A stretch of DNA of 64,000 nucleotides from Chryseosolibacter sp964551035 (lineage in GTDB: Bacteria; Bacteroidota; Bacteroidia; Cytophagales; Cyclobacteriaceae). Location: NCBI GenBank assembly GCA_964551035.1, contig CAZKBK010000007.1, positions 62,001 to 126,000 on the forward strand, written 5' to 3'. Below are positions 27,027 to 34,845 of this stretch, one piece after another. A model generated the notes under the pieces. The model saw only the letters and a program-made list of their open reading frames with translations. It was not told where the DNA came from and ran no database searches. Made by a program: the position numbers and the translations under genes. Numbering within the stretch: the first letter of the stretch is position 1; every line of letters begins with the position of its first letter.

Positions 27027-27042
27027 CTCTTTTCAAACGATA

Positions 27043-27074
27043 CCAAACAAAAAGTCCCGGTTTTGCCGGGACTT
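27043..27074 (-). terminator. attenuator terminator of the pheA operon
   Basis: On the minus strand AAGTCCCGG (27074-27066) and CCGGGACTT (27060-27052) form a 9-bp perfect stem with loop CAAAA, followed by a T-rich tract TTTTTGTTT. It lies between the leader peptide and pheA, 17 bases before the pheA start. The 5' arm GTCCCG (27072-27067) can instead pair with CGGGAC (27126-27121) inside the leader peptide frame, giving an antiterminator. Confidence 0.85.
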
Positions 27075-27115
27075 CCTGAGTATTTCGGGTTATCTTTTAC
27101 AACAACACACCACTC

Positions 27116-27181
27116 TTAGCGTCCCGTCCGGGCCTTAAAGAAGTAGTAATAAAAATAAAAAAACGTGTTGTTGACTCTCAT
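27116..27181 (-). CDS. Phe/Tyr attenuation leader peptide of the pheA operon
   Basis: 21-residue frame MRVNNT-FFYFYYYFF-KARTGR. Codons 7-15 are nine consecutive aromatic codons (five Phe, four Tyr). It starts 18 bases after a -7 element TACCTTTA and ends 42 bases before an intrinsic terminator that precedes pheA. This matches the logic of E. coli pheL. A ribosome stalled for charged tRNA-Phe or tRNA-Tyr leaves CGGGAC (27121-27126 in plus coordinates) free to capture the terminator 5' arm. A ribosome reaching the stop at 27116-27118 covers it and termination follows. The mix of Phe and Tyr fits an operon that makes both and also contains DAHP synthase. The peptide itself is expected to have no other function. 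Confidence 0.85.
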   Translation of the reverse strand: MRVNNTFFYFYYYFFKARTGR

Positions 27182-27199
27182 TCCTGTTGCTTGCGGTGA

Positions 27200-27231
27200 T
27201 AAAGGTAATGCGATTTTCCTTTTACTTGCAA
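27200..27231 (-). promoter_or_regulatory. predicted promoter of the pheA leader
   Basis: Minus-strand TTG (27231-27229), 21 bases, then TACCTTTA (27207-27200), a 7/8 match to TAnnTTTG. Transcription would start roughly 10 bases before the leader ATG. Confidence 0.5.
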
Positions 27232-27267
27232 CTGCCCGTCGCCGATTCCAGGAATTATTTTTTACAA

Positions 27268-28134
27268 CTAATGATTGTTAGGAGCAGCATGGCGGGCCAT
27301 TTCCCATCCGATCATCGATTTCTTTCGGGCTGAGCTCCACCGGTAATCGCCGAGGATACCGTCCTGCCGGATAACGCGATGGCACGGGATGAGCCAGGCG
27401 ATGTGGTTCGAACCAACGGCAGACCCTACCGCCTGCATGGCCGCAGGACTTCCAATCCTTGACGCAACATCTTTGTACGTGGCCAGGTCACCCATTGGAA
27501 TTCGCAACAGCGCCTCCCATACTTTGATCTGAAAATTGGTGCCCTTCACCAGGAGATGGAGTTTCTTACGGCCGGAAGGCTGGTTAAAAACACGTTCGCT
27601 CATGTCGGCGGCCAACGCGTTGTTTTCATGAAAAACTGAATTGTGCCAATGCGCCTTCATCTCTTCCACAGCGTGGTTCGGATCTTCATCATGGGCCAGG
27701 AATGACAACCAACAGATGCCCCGCGTCGTCACGCCCATGAGCGCCGGTCCAAACAACGTCCGGTGAAATCCATAGTCGATATGAATGCCCGACCCCCGGT
27801 GGCGGTATTCCTGGAGGGTCACCGCCTCCAGGGTGGTGAACAGATCGTACACGCGCGATTGCGCCGAAAGGCCGGCAAACTCGGCCGCGTGCATCACGCT
27901 CCGCGATTCCTGGAGCTTCGCCTTGAGAAAATCGACGGTCAGAAATTGCAAGAAACGTTTGGGGCTGATACCTGCCCATTCCGTAAAGATGCGTTGAAAA
28001 TGAAACGGACTCAGGTGAACCTTTTCCGCAATTTCATCAAGATCCGGTTGCGTTTGAAAATTGTCCTCCAGGTAACGAATGGCGTGTTCAATACGCTGAT
28101 AGTTGATATGTTGTTGTTCCGCATTCAGGACCAT
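27268..28134 (-). CDS. Ada-like regulator / methylated-DNA cysteine methyltransferase
   Basis: 288 residues. Residues 1-105 are an AraC-type helix-turn-helix pair (LDEIAEKVHLSPFHFQRIFTEWAGISPKRFLQ). Residues 120-285 are an O6-alkylguanine-DNA alkyltransferase with WLIPCHRVIRQDG, the acceptor Cys at about residue 251. It lacks the N-terminal zinc domain of E. coli Ada that senses methylphosphotriesters, so it may couple repair and DNA binding differently. It is divergent from an AlkA-type glycosylase, with a palindrome between them, suggesting a small alkylation-repair regulon controlled by this protein. Confidence 0.9.
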   Translation of the reverse strand: MVLNAEQQHINYQRIEHAIRYLEDNFQTQPDLDEIAEKVHLSPFHFQRIFTEWAGISPKRFLQFLTVDFLKAKLQESRSVMHAAEFAGLSAQSRVYDLFTTLEAVTLQEYRHRGSGIHIDYGFHRTLFGPALMGVTTRGICWLSFLAHDEDPNHAVEEMKAHWHNSVFHENNALAADMSERVFNQPSGRKKLHLLVKGTNFQIKVWEALLRIPMGDLATYKDVASRIGSPAAMQAVGSAVGSNHIAWLIPCHRVIRQDGILGDYRWSSARKKSMIGWEMARHAAPNNH

Positions 28135-28160
28135 AAATTAATGAATTAAGCACGACCCAA

Positions 28161-28176
28161 AGGTCTGCGAAGACCT
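28161..28176. promoter_or_regulatory. palindrome between ada-like and alkA genes
   Basis: A perfect inverted repeat AGGTCT-GCGA-AGACCT sits 26 bases from the Ada-like start and 35 bases before the first ATG of the glycosylase. The position in a divergent promoter of two repair genes makes an operator plausible; that is inference. Confidence 0.4.
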
Positions 28177-28211
28177 GTCCGTTTTCAACCTGTTTCTTGC
28201 GCATTTTGCCG

Positions 28212-29135
28212 ATGTTTTTGGACGTTGAAGGGATGCCGCCTAATATTGAGGCCATGTTGAAAACATCCCTTCGCGTCCCCGAGCCCTTCAGTTTTAACCT
28301 TACCCGCGAGTTTCTTTTGCGCTCCCCGAGGGAGCTCCTTCACCGGATTGAAGGCAACCGTGTAGTCAAATTACTAAAACACGGTGACGAAAAGGTGTTG
28401 TTTTCGGTCGTCGGCCGCGGCGACAAGCTTGTGATCGAGTTCCTGAACGGTAATCCCTCCGCCGAATCAAAAAAGGATGTGCGCCAGTATGTGCGTGAAT
28501 GGTTTGACCTGGAGACCGACCTCATGCCGTTCTATGCCATGGCTGCGGGTGACAGGCTTCTGGCCGCGCTGGTCAGGAAGTTTTATGGGTACCGGATCAT
28601 CGGTCAGCCGGATCTTTTTGAATCCCTGATCTGGGCAGTGCTGGGTCAGCAGATCAATCTTTCGTTCGCCTACACGCTCAAGCAGCGGTTTGTCGAACAC
28701 TTCGGCGAGCGATTGTTTTACAACCAGGAATCCTACTATCTCTTTCCGGAGCCTGCGCTTGTGACGGGGCTCGGGGATGAGGCCCTTTTGCCCCTGCAGT
28801 TCTCACGGCAGAAAAGCCTTTACGTGCGCGTCATCGCCGAGGCCTTCGCCGGTAATGAGATATCCAAGGAAAAACTCACCGGGCTTTCCTTGGAGGATGC
28901 CCGCGAAGCGCTCATGAAAATCAAAGGGGTCGGGAACTGGACGGCCAATTATGCGTTGATGAAAACGTTCCGTTATCCCGATGCCTTTCCCCTGGAAGAT
29001 GCCGGGCTGCACAATGCCATCAGGAACCTGAAGGGAATGACGCGCAAACCAACGCTGGATGAGGTACGAAAACTTTTCAGGAAATACCGCGGGTGGGAGG
29101 CATACGCGACGCTGTATTTTTGGAAGAGTTTATGA
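28212..29135 (+). CDS. DNA-3-methyladenine glycosylase II (AlkA type)
   Basis: About 307 residues from ATG 28212. The helix-hairpin-helix KIKGVGNWTANYALM and the following FPLEDAGLHNAI with the catalytic Asp are those of the HhH-GPD superfamily, AlkA branch; LIWAVLGQQINLSFAY is the conserved core helix. It removes alkylated bases from DNA. The start is uncertain: ATG 28233 and ATG 28254 (MLKTSLRVPEPFSFNLTREF) are also possible, and the last gives a family-like N-terminus. The divergent Ada-like gene supports a role in alkylation repair. Confidence 0.87.
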   Translation: MFLDVEGMPPNIEAMLKTSLRVPEPFSFNLTREFLLRSPRELLHRIEGNRVVKLLKHGDEKVLFSVVGRGDKLVIEFLNGNPSAESKKDVRQYVREWFDLETDLMPFYAMAAGDRLLAALVRKFYGYRIIGQPDLFESLIWAVLGQQINLSFAYTLKQRFVEHFGERLFYNQESYYLFPEPALVTGLGDEALLPLQFSRQKSLYVRVIAEAFAGNEISKEKLTGLSLEDAREALMKIKGVGNWTANYALMKTFRYPDAFPLEDAGLHNAIRNLKGMTRKPTLDEVRKLFRKYRGWEAYATLYFWKSL

Positions 29136-29139
29136 TCTC

Positions 29140-29847
29140 TCACTTGCCAAGAAACAGCCACTCAACGTGCTTGGCCAGGCCGTCAATGTCGGGGTACATC
29201 GATGATGAATTGATGCCGAAGTTATGCAGCCTGATCTTACACTCCTTGAAACAATTGCTGTCGACCTTGATCTTGAAAAGGCGTGGCGCGTACTCGGGGT
29301 TTTGTTCAAAAGGGATGAACTTCCGGTCGGAGTCGCTTTTGTGAATCGTAAACCAGCCGAACTGTGCCGAGATGCGTTTGGTAATGTGGTTGGGCTTGAA
29401 AACTTTGGTCATTCCGCCCTTGTAGGGATCCTTGTCGTCCGTGGATATGACAATATCTTCTTTGGGCACGTTGAATCCCCACACCACCGAGTAGTCGGTC
29501 CTGATGTCGTCGAGGCTGCCGACCATGGAGAACCACAGGGCGATCAATGGGTTTTCGGTCCAGTCAAGCAGCCGTGTCGCCATGCCATGATGTTGGGCGA
29601 GGGCCAGCCAGTCCCATTGCGTGCCCGGTTGGTAATCGATCAGGTGAAAACTTCGGCGTTGAAAGTCGTCAAGCATTTCACGCTCGGTATCCTCCACATT
29701 GGCAAGCTTGTACCGGGCAATCTTTGGCAACAAAGTCTTATCCTGACTTTGTCCCCGGTAGAGGATAAACTGGTCGTTGGGGATGTCGAGGATAATGTCC
29801 TGAAATTCCCTGAAACTCGAAATCTCGAAAGTTCTGTATTCGTCCAT
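29140..29847 (-). CDS. FRG domain-containing protein
   Basis: 235 residues. The N-terminal region has ILYRGQSQDKTLLPKIAR, the conserved arginine-glycine motif that names FRG domains, and LAQHHGMATRLLDWTENPLIALWFS, a second hallmark. The domain's biochemical activity is unknown to me; it is often found in accessory or phage-related loci. Here it converges on the AlkA gene (4 bp between stop codons) and diverges from a thioesterase. A 10-bp palindrome ATCACGTGAT (29850-29859) lies directly upstream of the ATG. No partner toxin, antitoxin or nuclease gene is visible next to it. Confidence 0.85.
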   Translation of the reverse strand: MDEYRTFEISSFREFQDIILDIPNDQFILYRGQSQDKTLLPKIARYKLANVEDTEREMLDDFQRRSFHLIDYQPGTQWDWLALAQHHGMATRLLDWTENPLIALWFSMVGSLDDIRTDYSVVWGFNVPKEDIVISTDDKDPYKGGMTKVFKPNHITKRISAQFGWFTIHKSDSDRKFIPFEQNPEYAPRLFKIKVDSNCFKECKIRLHNFGINSSSMYPDIDGLAKHVEWLFLGK

Positions 29848-29915
29848 TGATCACGTGATGGCAGGAGCGACATCCTTCTTTTCAGTTCCTTAAAGAATAG
29901 ATGCGCTCGTCTTAA

Positions 29916-29964
29916 ATTCGGACTGCCGAATCCACGCCGTTCTCCGTGGATTCCGCTAAAATTG
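29916..29964 (+). promoter_or_regulatory. overlapping inverted repeats and -7 element before the thioesterase
   Basis: Two hairpins share bases: ATTCGG-ACTG-CCGAAT (29916-29931) and GAATCCACG-CCGTTCTC-CGTGGATTC (29928-29953, 9 bp perfect). They are mutually exclusive in single-stranded form. A -7-like TAAAATTG follows at 29957-29964, 35 bases before the thioesterase ATG, so the repeats cover the expected -33 region. Confidence 0.4.
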
Positions 29965-29999
29965 CGTACCCATATTATATATAATAAACCGGATTTGCC

Positions 30000-30431
30000 A
30001 TGAACCGCATTACAATCGACCTTCCCGAGGCATTTTTGTTTGAAACAGAACTGAATGTGCGCGCCAGCGATCTTAACTATGGCAACCACCTTGGGCACGA
30101 CCGTGTTCTCACGCTTATGCAGGAAGCCCGGATCCGGTTCTACCGCCAACTGGGATTCAAGAACGAACTTAGCTTTGAGGGCCCGGTTGGACAGGTCATT
30201 GCCGATGTGGCGGTGGTGTACAGGAGCGAGTCATTTCTCGGCGATATGCTCAACTGCGGCCTCGGGGTCCGGAATTTCAGCAAATACGGTTTCGACATGG
30301 TGTACCTGCTGACCAACAAAGCTTCCAGGCGCGAAGTAGCGCGCGGGAAGACGGGTATTGTTTGTTTTGACTACGAGAAACGCAAGGTCGCGCCGGTGCC
30401 CGATGTGCTGCTGCGTGGCCTGCAACTGTAG
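30000..30431 (+). CDS. hotdog-fold thioesterase (4HBT family)
   Basis: 143 residues. The N-terminal VRASDLNYGNHLGHDRVLTLMQEAR is the acyl-CoA thioesterase signature of YbgC/FcbC-type hotdog proteins (Asp and HLGH positions), followed by beta strands such as IADVAVVYRSESFLGD. It would hydrolyse an acyl-CoA or acyl-ACP thioester in the cytoplasm; the chain specificity cannot be read from sequence. It stands alone between a divergent FRG gene and an aminotransferase 218 bp downstream. Confidence 0.88.
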   Translation: MNRITIDLPEAFLFETELNVRASDLNYGNHLGHDRVLTLMQEARIRFYRQLGFKNELSFEGPVGQVIADVAVVYRSESFLGDMLNCGLGVRNFSKYGFDMVYLLTNKASRREVARGKTGIVCFDYEKRKVAPVPDVLLRGLQL

Positions 30432-30649
30432 CGGTGCCTGGAGACAAGGCGATCGTGCCGCCAGGGCACGAGGCCACGAAGTACTTTTGCACAGGATCGG
30501 CATTCGACCTTTGTGTCATAGCGCCGTCGCAGCTACAAAAAAGGGTCGTGCATTCCTGCCCAACAAACAGTCGTTCAAAAAATTTTTCCATCCGTTCTCT
30601 TGAATCCTTTCGACAAAACCGCCAACATCATCCCGAAAAAAATCCATTT

Positions 30650-31951
30650 ATGCGACAACGGCTACTAAGCGAGGGAGCAAAGGAACTCAGCTATGAGATC
30701 CGGGAGATCGTCAAAAAAGCCGAGCAACTGAAAAGACTCGGCGTTGACATCTCGTGGGAAAACATCGGCGATCCCATACAGAAACATCACAGGCTACCGG
30801 AATGGATCAAGGACGTCATCGCGGAACTCGTCAGGAGCGACGATACTTACAGTTACTGCCCCTCGAAAGGCATGCTTGAAACAAGGGAGTTCCTCGCCGC
30901 CCAAACCAACGCCCTGGGTGGCGCACAAATCTCGGCCGACGACATCTGTTTCTTCAACGGCCTGGGCGATGCCATCAGCAAGGTGTATCAGTACATTGAT
31001 CAGACGTCGCGCGTGATCGGACCCTCACCCGCATACTCCACGCATTCAAGCGCAGAAGCGGCTCACGCGAACCACGAGCCGCTCACCTACCGGCTCGACC
31101 CGGACAACCACTGGTATCCCGATCTGGACGATCTCTATAATAAAGTCAGGTACAATCCCAACATCGTCGGCATCCTCATCATCAATCCAGACAATCCGAC
31201 GGGGATGGTTTACCCGTTGGAAACGCTCAAACGAATGGTTGAGATCGCGCGCGAGTTCAAACTCTTCCTCATCGCCGACGAGATCTATATCAACATTACC
31301 TACAACGGCGCCCGCGCCTACGCCCTTGCCGAAATCATTGGTGACGTCCCCGGCATTTCCATGAAAGGGATCTCCAAGGAACTGCCTTGGCCGGGGGCGC
31401 GCTGCGGGTGGGTTGAGTATTACAACCGCGACAGGGACGAAGACTTCGACCGCTTCTGTGAAAGCCTCGATAACGCGAAGATGATCGAAGTTTGTTCGAC
31501 CAAACTCCCTCAGCTTGCCATTCCGAGAATATTCGGAGACCAGCGGTTCAAGACCTATCGCGACGGAACGAACGACAACATTGGCCGCCGCAGCAGAATT
31601 ATCGCCGACATACTGGGCCAGGTTCCGGAACTCACGTTCAATGAGACCTTCGGAGCGTTCTACAACACCATCATTTTTCGGAACGGTACACTGAAACCTC
31701 ACCAAACCATAGACATCCCCGACAAACGGGTCCGTGAACTCGTCGCGTCCTGGGTTCAGCACGACATTCCCCTGGACAAACGTTTTGTTTATTACCTCCT
31801 TGGTGCAAAAGGCGTTTGTGTCGTGCCGATTTCTTCCTTTTGTTCGGAGTTGCAAGGGTTCCGCGTAACCTTGCTCGAAGAGGACGAAGAAACGTTGGCT
31901 AAAACCTTTACGGCGATCAGGGACGGCATCCTCGCCTACCTTGGTTCCTAG
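30650..31951 (+). CDS. PLP-dependent class I/II aminotransferase
   Basis: 433 residues from ATG 30650 (MRQRLLSEGAKELSYEIREI); the open frame upstream to 30434 is low in protein-like character. Core motifs are IINPDNPTGMVYP, LIADEIYINITYNGA and the PLP-lysine block SMKGISKELPWPGARCGW. It belongs to the alanine/aspartate aminotransferase-like group. The amino-acid substrate is not evident, and neighbours (thioesterase, permease) do not help. A role in alanine or aromatic transamination is possible. Confidence 0.83.
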   Translation: MRQRLLSEGAKELSYEIREIVKKAEQLKRLGVDISWENIGDPIQKHHRLPEWIKDVIAELVRSDDTYSYCPSKGMLETREFLAAQTNALGGAQISADDICFFNGLGDAISKVYQYIDQTSRVIGPSPAYSTHSSAEAAHANHEPLTYRLDPDNHWYPDLDDLYNKVRYNPNIVGILIINPDNPTGMVYPLETLKRMVEIAREFKLFLIADEIYINITYNGARAYALAEIIGDVPGISMKGISKELPWPGARCGWVEYYNRDRDEDFDRFCESLDNAKMIEVCSTKLPQLAIPRIFGDQRFKTYRDGTNDNIGRRSRIIADILGQVPELTFNETFGAFYNTIIFRNGTLKPHQTIDIPDKRVRELVASWVQHDIPLDKRFVYYLLGAKGVCVVPISSFCSELQGFRVTLLEEDEETLAKTFTAIRDGILAYLGS

Positions 31952-32094
31952 CTTGCCTTCGCAACGGTGACCGCCATCGGACGCCGAGGCGCAAAACCGG
32001 ACGGAGAATCGGAGCGGAACGTCCGCCAGACGCCATATTCCGTCCCGTCATCCGGGTGGTACGTCCTTTGCCTGAGAACCCGAAACTTCAGCAT

Positions 32095-34563
32095 ATGCTC
32101 AAAAGCCACATGGTACGGTTCGTTCGCGGCCTGAAACGCCAACGACTGTTTTCGCTCATCAACCTGGCCGGACTGACCGTTAGCATGATCAGTACATTGT
32201 TGATTTACCTCTATGTCGACCATGAGCTGAGCTACGACAGCTTTCACACGAAGGCAGCACGTATTTATCGTGTCAACCAAACCTTCATCTGGGCCGAAGA
32301 CGACAAGAATCAATTTTCACGCACGGGACCGGGCGTTGCGGTCGCCATGAAGGAAGAACTACCCGAGGTGGAATTGGTCACCAGCCTGCATACGCCGCGG
32401 TCGCACATCATTTCGTATTCCAACCCGAAAGGTGAGGTTATTTCCTTTGAGGAAGATGCAATCCTGGCGGCGGACACAAACTTCTTTCGCGTTTTCGATT
32501 TTAACCTCCTTCAGGGCGATCGCAATTCCGGTTTTCGACTCGCCAACACCTTGATGATGACGGAGTCCACCGCCCGAAAATATTTCGGCGATGAAAACCC
32601 GATCGGAAAGCTTGTGCGTCTGAGCGGAACGGAAAGCGATCCGACGACGTACGAAGTGACGGGTGTCCTGGAAGACGTTCCGGACAACAGCACGATCAAG
32701 TTTGACGTACTGCTTTCGATGAAGAATTTTCCAATCGACGAGCTTCACTGGAGCTGGATCTGGACCCAACTGGAAACGTTCATCCTCCTGGCCGACCATG
32801 CCGATATCAACGCCACGCGCGCGAAGGTCGCCGCGATACCTCAGAAGCGCGCTGAAGAGACGCTGCGACGGGTGATGAACCTATCGTACGCGGAATATAC
32901 GGCCTCGGGAAAGAAGTGGGAGCTATTCCTGCAGCCCCTGACCACGCTCCACCTACCCCGGTACCCGGTGGTCGGAAGCTTTGAAGACGTTGGGAACATC
33001 ACCGTGGTGTACGCGCTCGTTGGCGCGGCGATATTCATCATCCTCCTTTCATGTATCAATTTCATGAACCTCTCTACCGCCCAGTTCACGAAACGTGTAA
33101 AGGAGACCAGCATCCGAAAGGTCCTGGGCCTCGGAAAACGAGACCTGATCCTCGACCACCTCATGATAGCGCTTTTGTTTTGCACCCTTGCCGCCCTGCT
33201 CGCGCTGGCGCTCATGCAACTGGCGATGCCCTGGTTCAATCACCTTACTCAAAAAACACTCGCCCTCACCGGCGAAAATCTTCCTGCGATCCTGGGCGGC
33301 CTTGCGGCGCTGGCAATCCTCATGGCCATCCTCTCCAGCAGCTATCCCGCTTTCTTCCTGAGTCGTTTTCGTCCGGCGGAAGCGCTGAAGGGAAAATTTT
33401 CCACGGGAGGAAAGGGGAAGCTGTTTCGCAATGGCCTGGTCGTGTTCCAATTTGCCGTTTCGATGATCCTCATTGCATGCACGGCCATCGTGTTTCAACA
33501 ACTTCGGTTCTTCTACCAAAAGGATGTCGGGTTTCAAAAAGAGAACCTCATGACGGTACGGCACCTCGAATCCGTCGGGAATCACGACCGCGTCATCGCG
33601 TCGATGCTGACCATTCCGGGCGTGTCCGGAGCGACGGCATGCACCTCCGTGCCGCCATCCGTGTTTGGCGGAGAGTCGTTTACTGCGGAGGGTGTTGAAG
33701 AAAATTTTGCGTTGAATTTTACCACCGGCGATGAACACTTCATCCCCGTTCTGGGTATCCGGCTTGTGTTAGGGCGGAATTTCTCGAAAGACCAGCCCTA
33801 CGATAAGTATCGTGTGATCGTCAATGAGGCCACCATCAGGAAATTGGGCTGGCCGATGGACGCATCCGTTATTGGAAGGGAGATAAGATACCCGGGAGAG
33901 GAAGAGGGCTTTGCCATCATCGGCGTGGTTTCCGATTTTAACTTCTGGACGCTGGATGTCGGCGTTCAACCCATGGCGATCTTCCATATTGATTGTGAGC
34001 ACGTCTTTGCAGGGCCGAGGAAGCTGATCACTTTGCGCATCGACCCATCCGAACAGGCGGACTGGGCGGAGACCATCGCCCAAATCCGGCAGCGGTGGAA
34101 ACAGCACGCCGGCGATGTCCCTTTTGATTATGGTTTCATCGACCAGGATTTTGACGAATCGTACAAAACACAGGAAAGGTTTGCCGGCGTGCTTACCGTA
34201 ATGGCTATACTCGGTATCACGATCGCGTGCTTCGGCCTCCTCGGTATGATCATCTACGCACTCGAACAGCGAACCAAGGAAATCGGAATCCGCAAGGTTT
34301 CGGGCGCATCCGTCGTGAGCATCCTATCCCTTATCTCGAATTCCTTCATGAAACTCATTGCGCTGGCGTTCCTCATTGCAACTCCGGTTGCTTACTTTGC
34401 CATGGACCGATGGTTAACGGAGTTTGCCTACCGGATTCAGCCCTCTGTCTGGACGTTTGCGATGACAGGTTGCTGCACAATGGTCGTTGCGCTGCTCATC
34501 ACGAGCTATCATTCCCTGAAGGCGGCGAAAACCAATCCGGTCGACGTGCTGAAGGATGAATAA
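32095..34563 (+). CDS. FtsX-like ABC transporter permease
   Basis: 822 residues from ATG 32095, which gives the usual start (MLKSHMVRFVRGLKRQRLFSLINLAGLTVSM) of the large Bacteroidetes MacB/FtsX permeases. Layout: TM1 at about residues 20-42, a large periplasmic domain, three TM helices from about residue 298 (ITVVYALVGAAIFIILLSCIN), a second anchor-periplasmic unit (NGLVVFQFAVSMILIACTAIVF), and three C-terminal TM helices ending KAAKTNPVDVLKDE. EIGIRKVSGASVVSI is the conserved cytoplasmic loop. No ATPase gene adjoins it, as is common for these. The substrate is unknown; peptides, lipids or antibiotics are typical. Confidence 0.9.
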   Translation: MLKSHMVRFVRGLKRQRLFSLINLAGLTVSMISTLLIYLYVDHELSYDSFHTKAARIYRVNQTFIWAEDDKNQFSRTGPGVAVAMKEELPEVELVTSLHTPRSHIISYSNPKGEVISFEEDAILAADTNFFRVFDFNLLQGDRNSGFRLANTLMMTESTARKYFGDENPIGKLVRLSGTESDPTTYEVTGVLEDVPDNSTIKFDVLLSMKNFPIDELHWSWIWTQLETFILLADHADINATRAKVAAIPQKRAEETLRRVMNLSYAEYTASGKKWELFLQPLTTLHLPRYPVVGSFEDVGNITVVYALVGAAIFIILLSCINFMNLSTAQFTKRVKETSIRKVLGLGKRDLILDHLMIALLFCTLAALLALALMQLAMPWFNHLTQKTLALTGENLPAILGGLAALAILMAILSSSYPAFFLSRFRPAEALKGKFSTGGKGKLFRNGLVVFQFAVSMILIACTAIVFQQLRFFYQKDVGFQKENLMTVRHLESVGNHDRVIASMLTIPGVSGATACTSVPPSVFGGESFTAEGVEENFALNFTTGDEHFIPVLGIRLVLGRNFSKDQPYDKYRVIVNEATIRKLGWPMDASVIGREIRYPGEEEGFAIIGVVSDFNFWTLDVGVQPMAIFHIDCEHVFAGPRKLITLRIDPSEQADWAETIAQIRQRWKQHAGDVPFDYGFIDQDFDESYKTQERFAGVLTVMAILGITIACFGLLGMIIYALEQRTKEIGIRKVSGASVVSILSLISNSFMKLIALAFLIATPVAYFAMDRWLTEFAYRIQPSVWTFAMTGCCTMVVALLITSYHSLKAAKTNPVDVLKDE

Positions 34564-34633
34564 GGCGCAAAATCTTACCTAACATTCGTTCATCGCCAAA
34601 AATATTTTTCGTTCTATTCTTGAACGGTAGTTG

Positions 34634-34641
34634 AATATTTG
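34634..34641 (+). promoter_or_regulatory. predicted -7 element of the ilv leader
   Basis: AATATTTG is a 7/8 match to TAnnTTTG and lies 26 bases before the leader ATG. The -33 side is less clear; a TTTTTCG tract is about 22 bases upstream. Confidence 0.4.
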
Positions 34642-34667
34642 TGAGAATTGCAGATAACCAATAGATC

Positions 34668-34790
34668 ATGAAAGCGATCGGCAGTACAGCAAGTCAATTC
34701 ATCTCCCGTGCAAACGTGAGCCGTCTGCTTTTTGTGCTGGTTGTCGTCATTATTCTTCTTCCGAAACCAGAAGGGGCGATAATGGTATAA
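34668..34790 (+). CDS. branched-chain attenuation leader peptide (ilvL-like)
   Basis: 40-residue frame. Codons 20-31 read LLFVLVVVIILL: eleven of twelve are Leu, Val or Ile, the three end products of the operon that follows. The rest (MKAIGSTASQFISRANVSR before, PKPEGAIMV after) is unremarkable. The stop TAA at 34788-34790 is followed by an intrinsic terminator at 34813-34845. GGGGCG (34773-34778), between the control codons and the stop, is exactly complementary to CGCCCC (34816-34821) in the terminator 5' arm. Stalling in the control run therefore exposes an antiterminator, and completing the peptide masks it. This parallels the E. coli ilvGMEDA leader. No clear Shine-Dalgarno is seen, which is normal for this phylum. 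Confidence 0.85.
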   Translation: MKAIGSTASQFISRANVSRLLFVLVVVIILLPKPEGAIMV

Positions 34791-34812
34791 AATTTTTCAA
34801 ACAAGGATAACC

Positions 34813-34845
34813 AACCGCCCCGAACTCCGGGGCGGTTTTGTTTTA
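34813..34845 (+). terminator. attenuator terminator of the ilv operon
   Basis: AACCGCCCCG and CGGGGCGGTT form a 10-bp stem with loop AACTC, followed by TTTTGTTTT (the last T's overlap the stem end). It lies between the leader peptide and ilvE. A 16-nt box ACAAACTAACAGTTGT follows at 34857-34872, and the same arrangement precedes leuC. Confidence 0.88.

Noticed and set aside
31046..31855. 269-codon minus-strand frame opposite the aminotransferase
   Set aside because: No domain features; the plus strand carries full PLP enzyme motifs.
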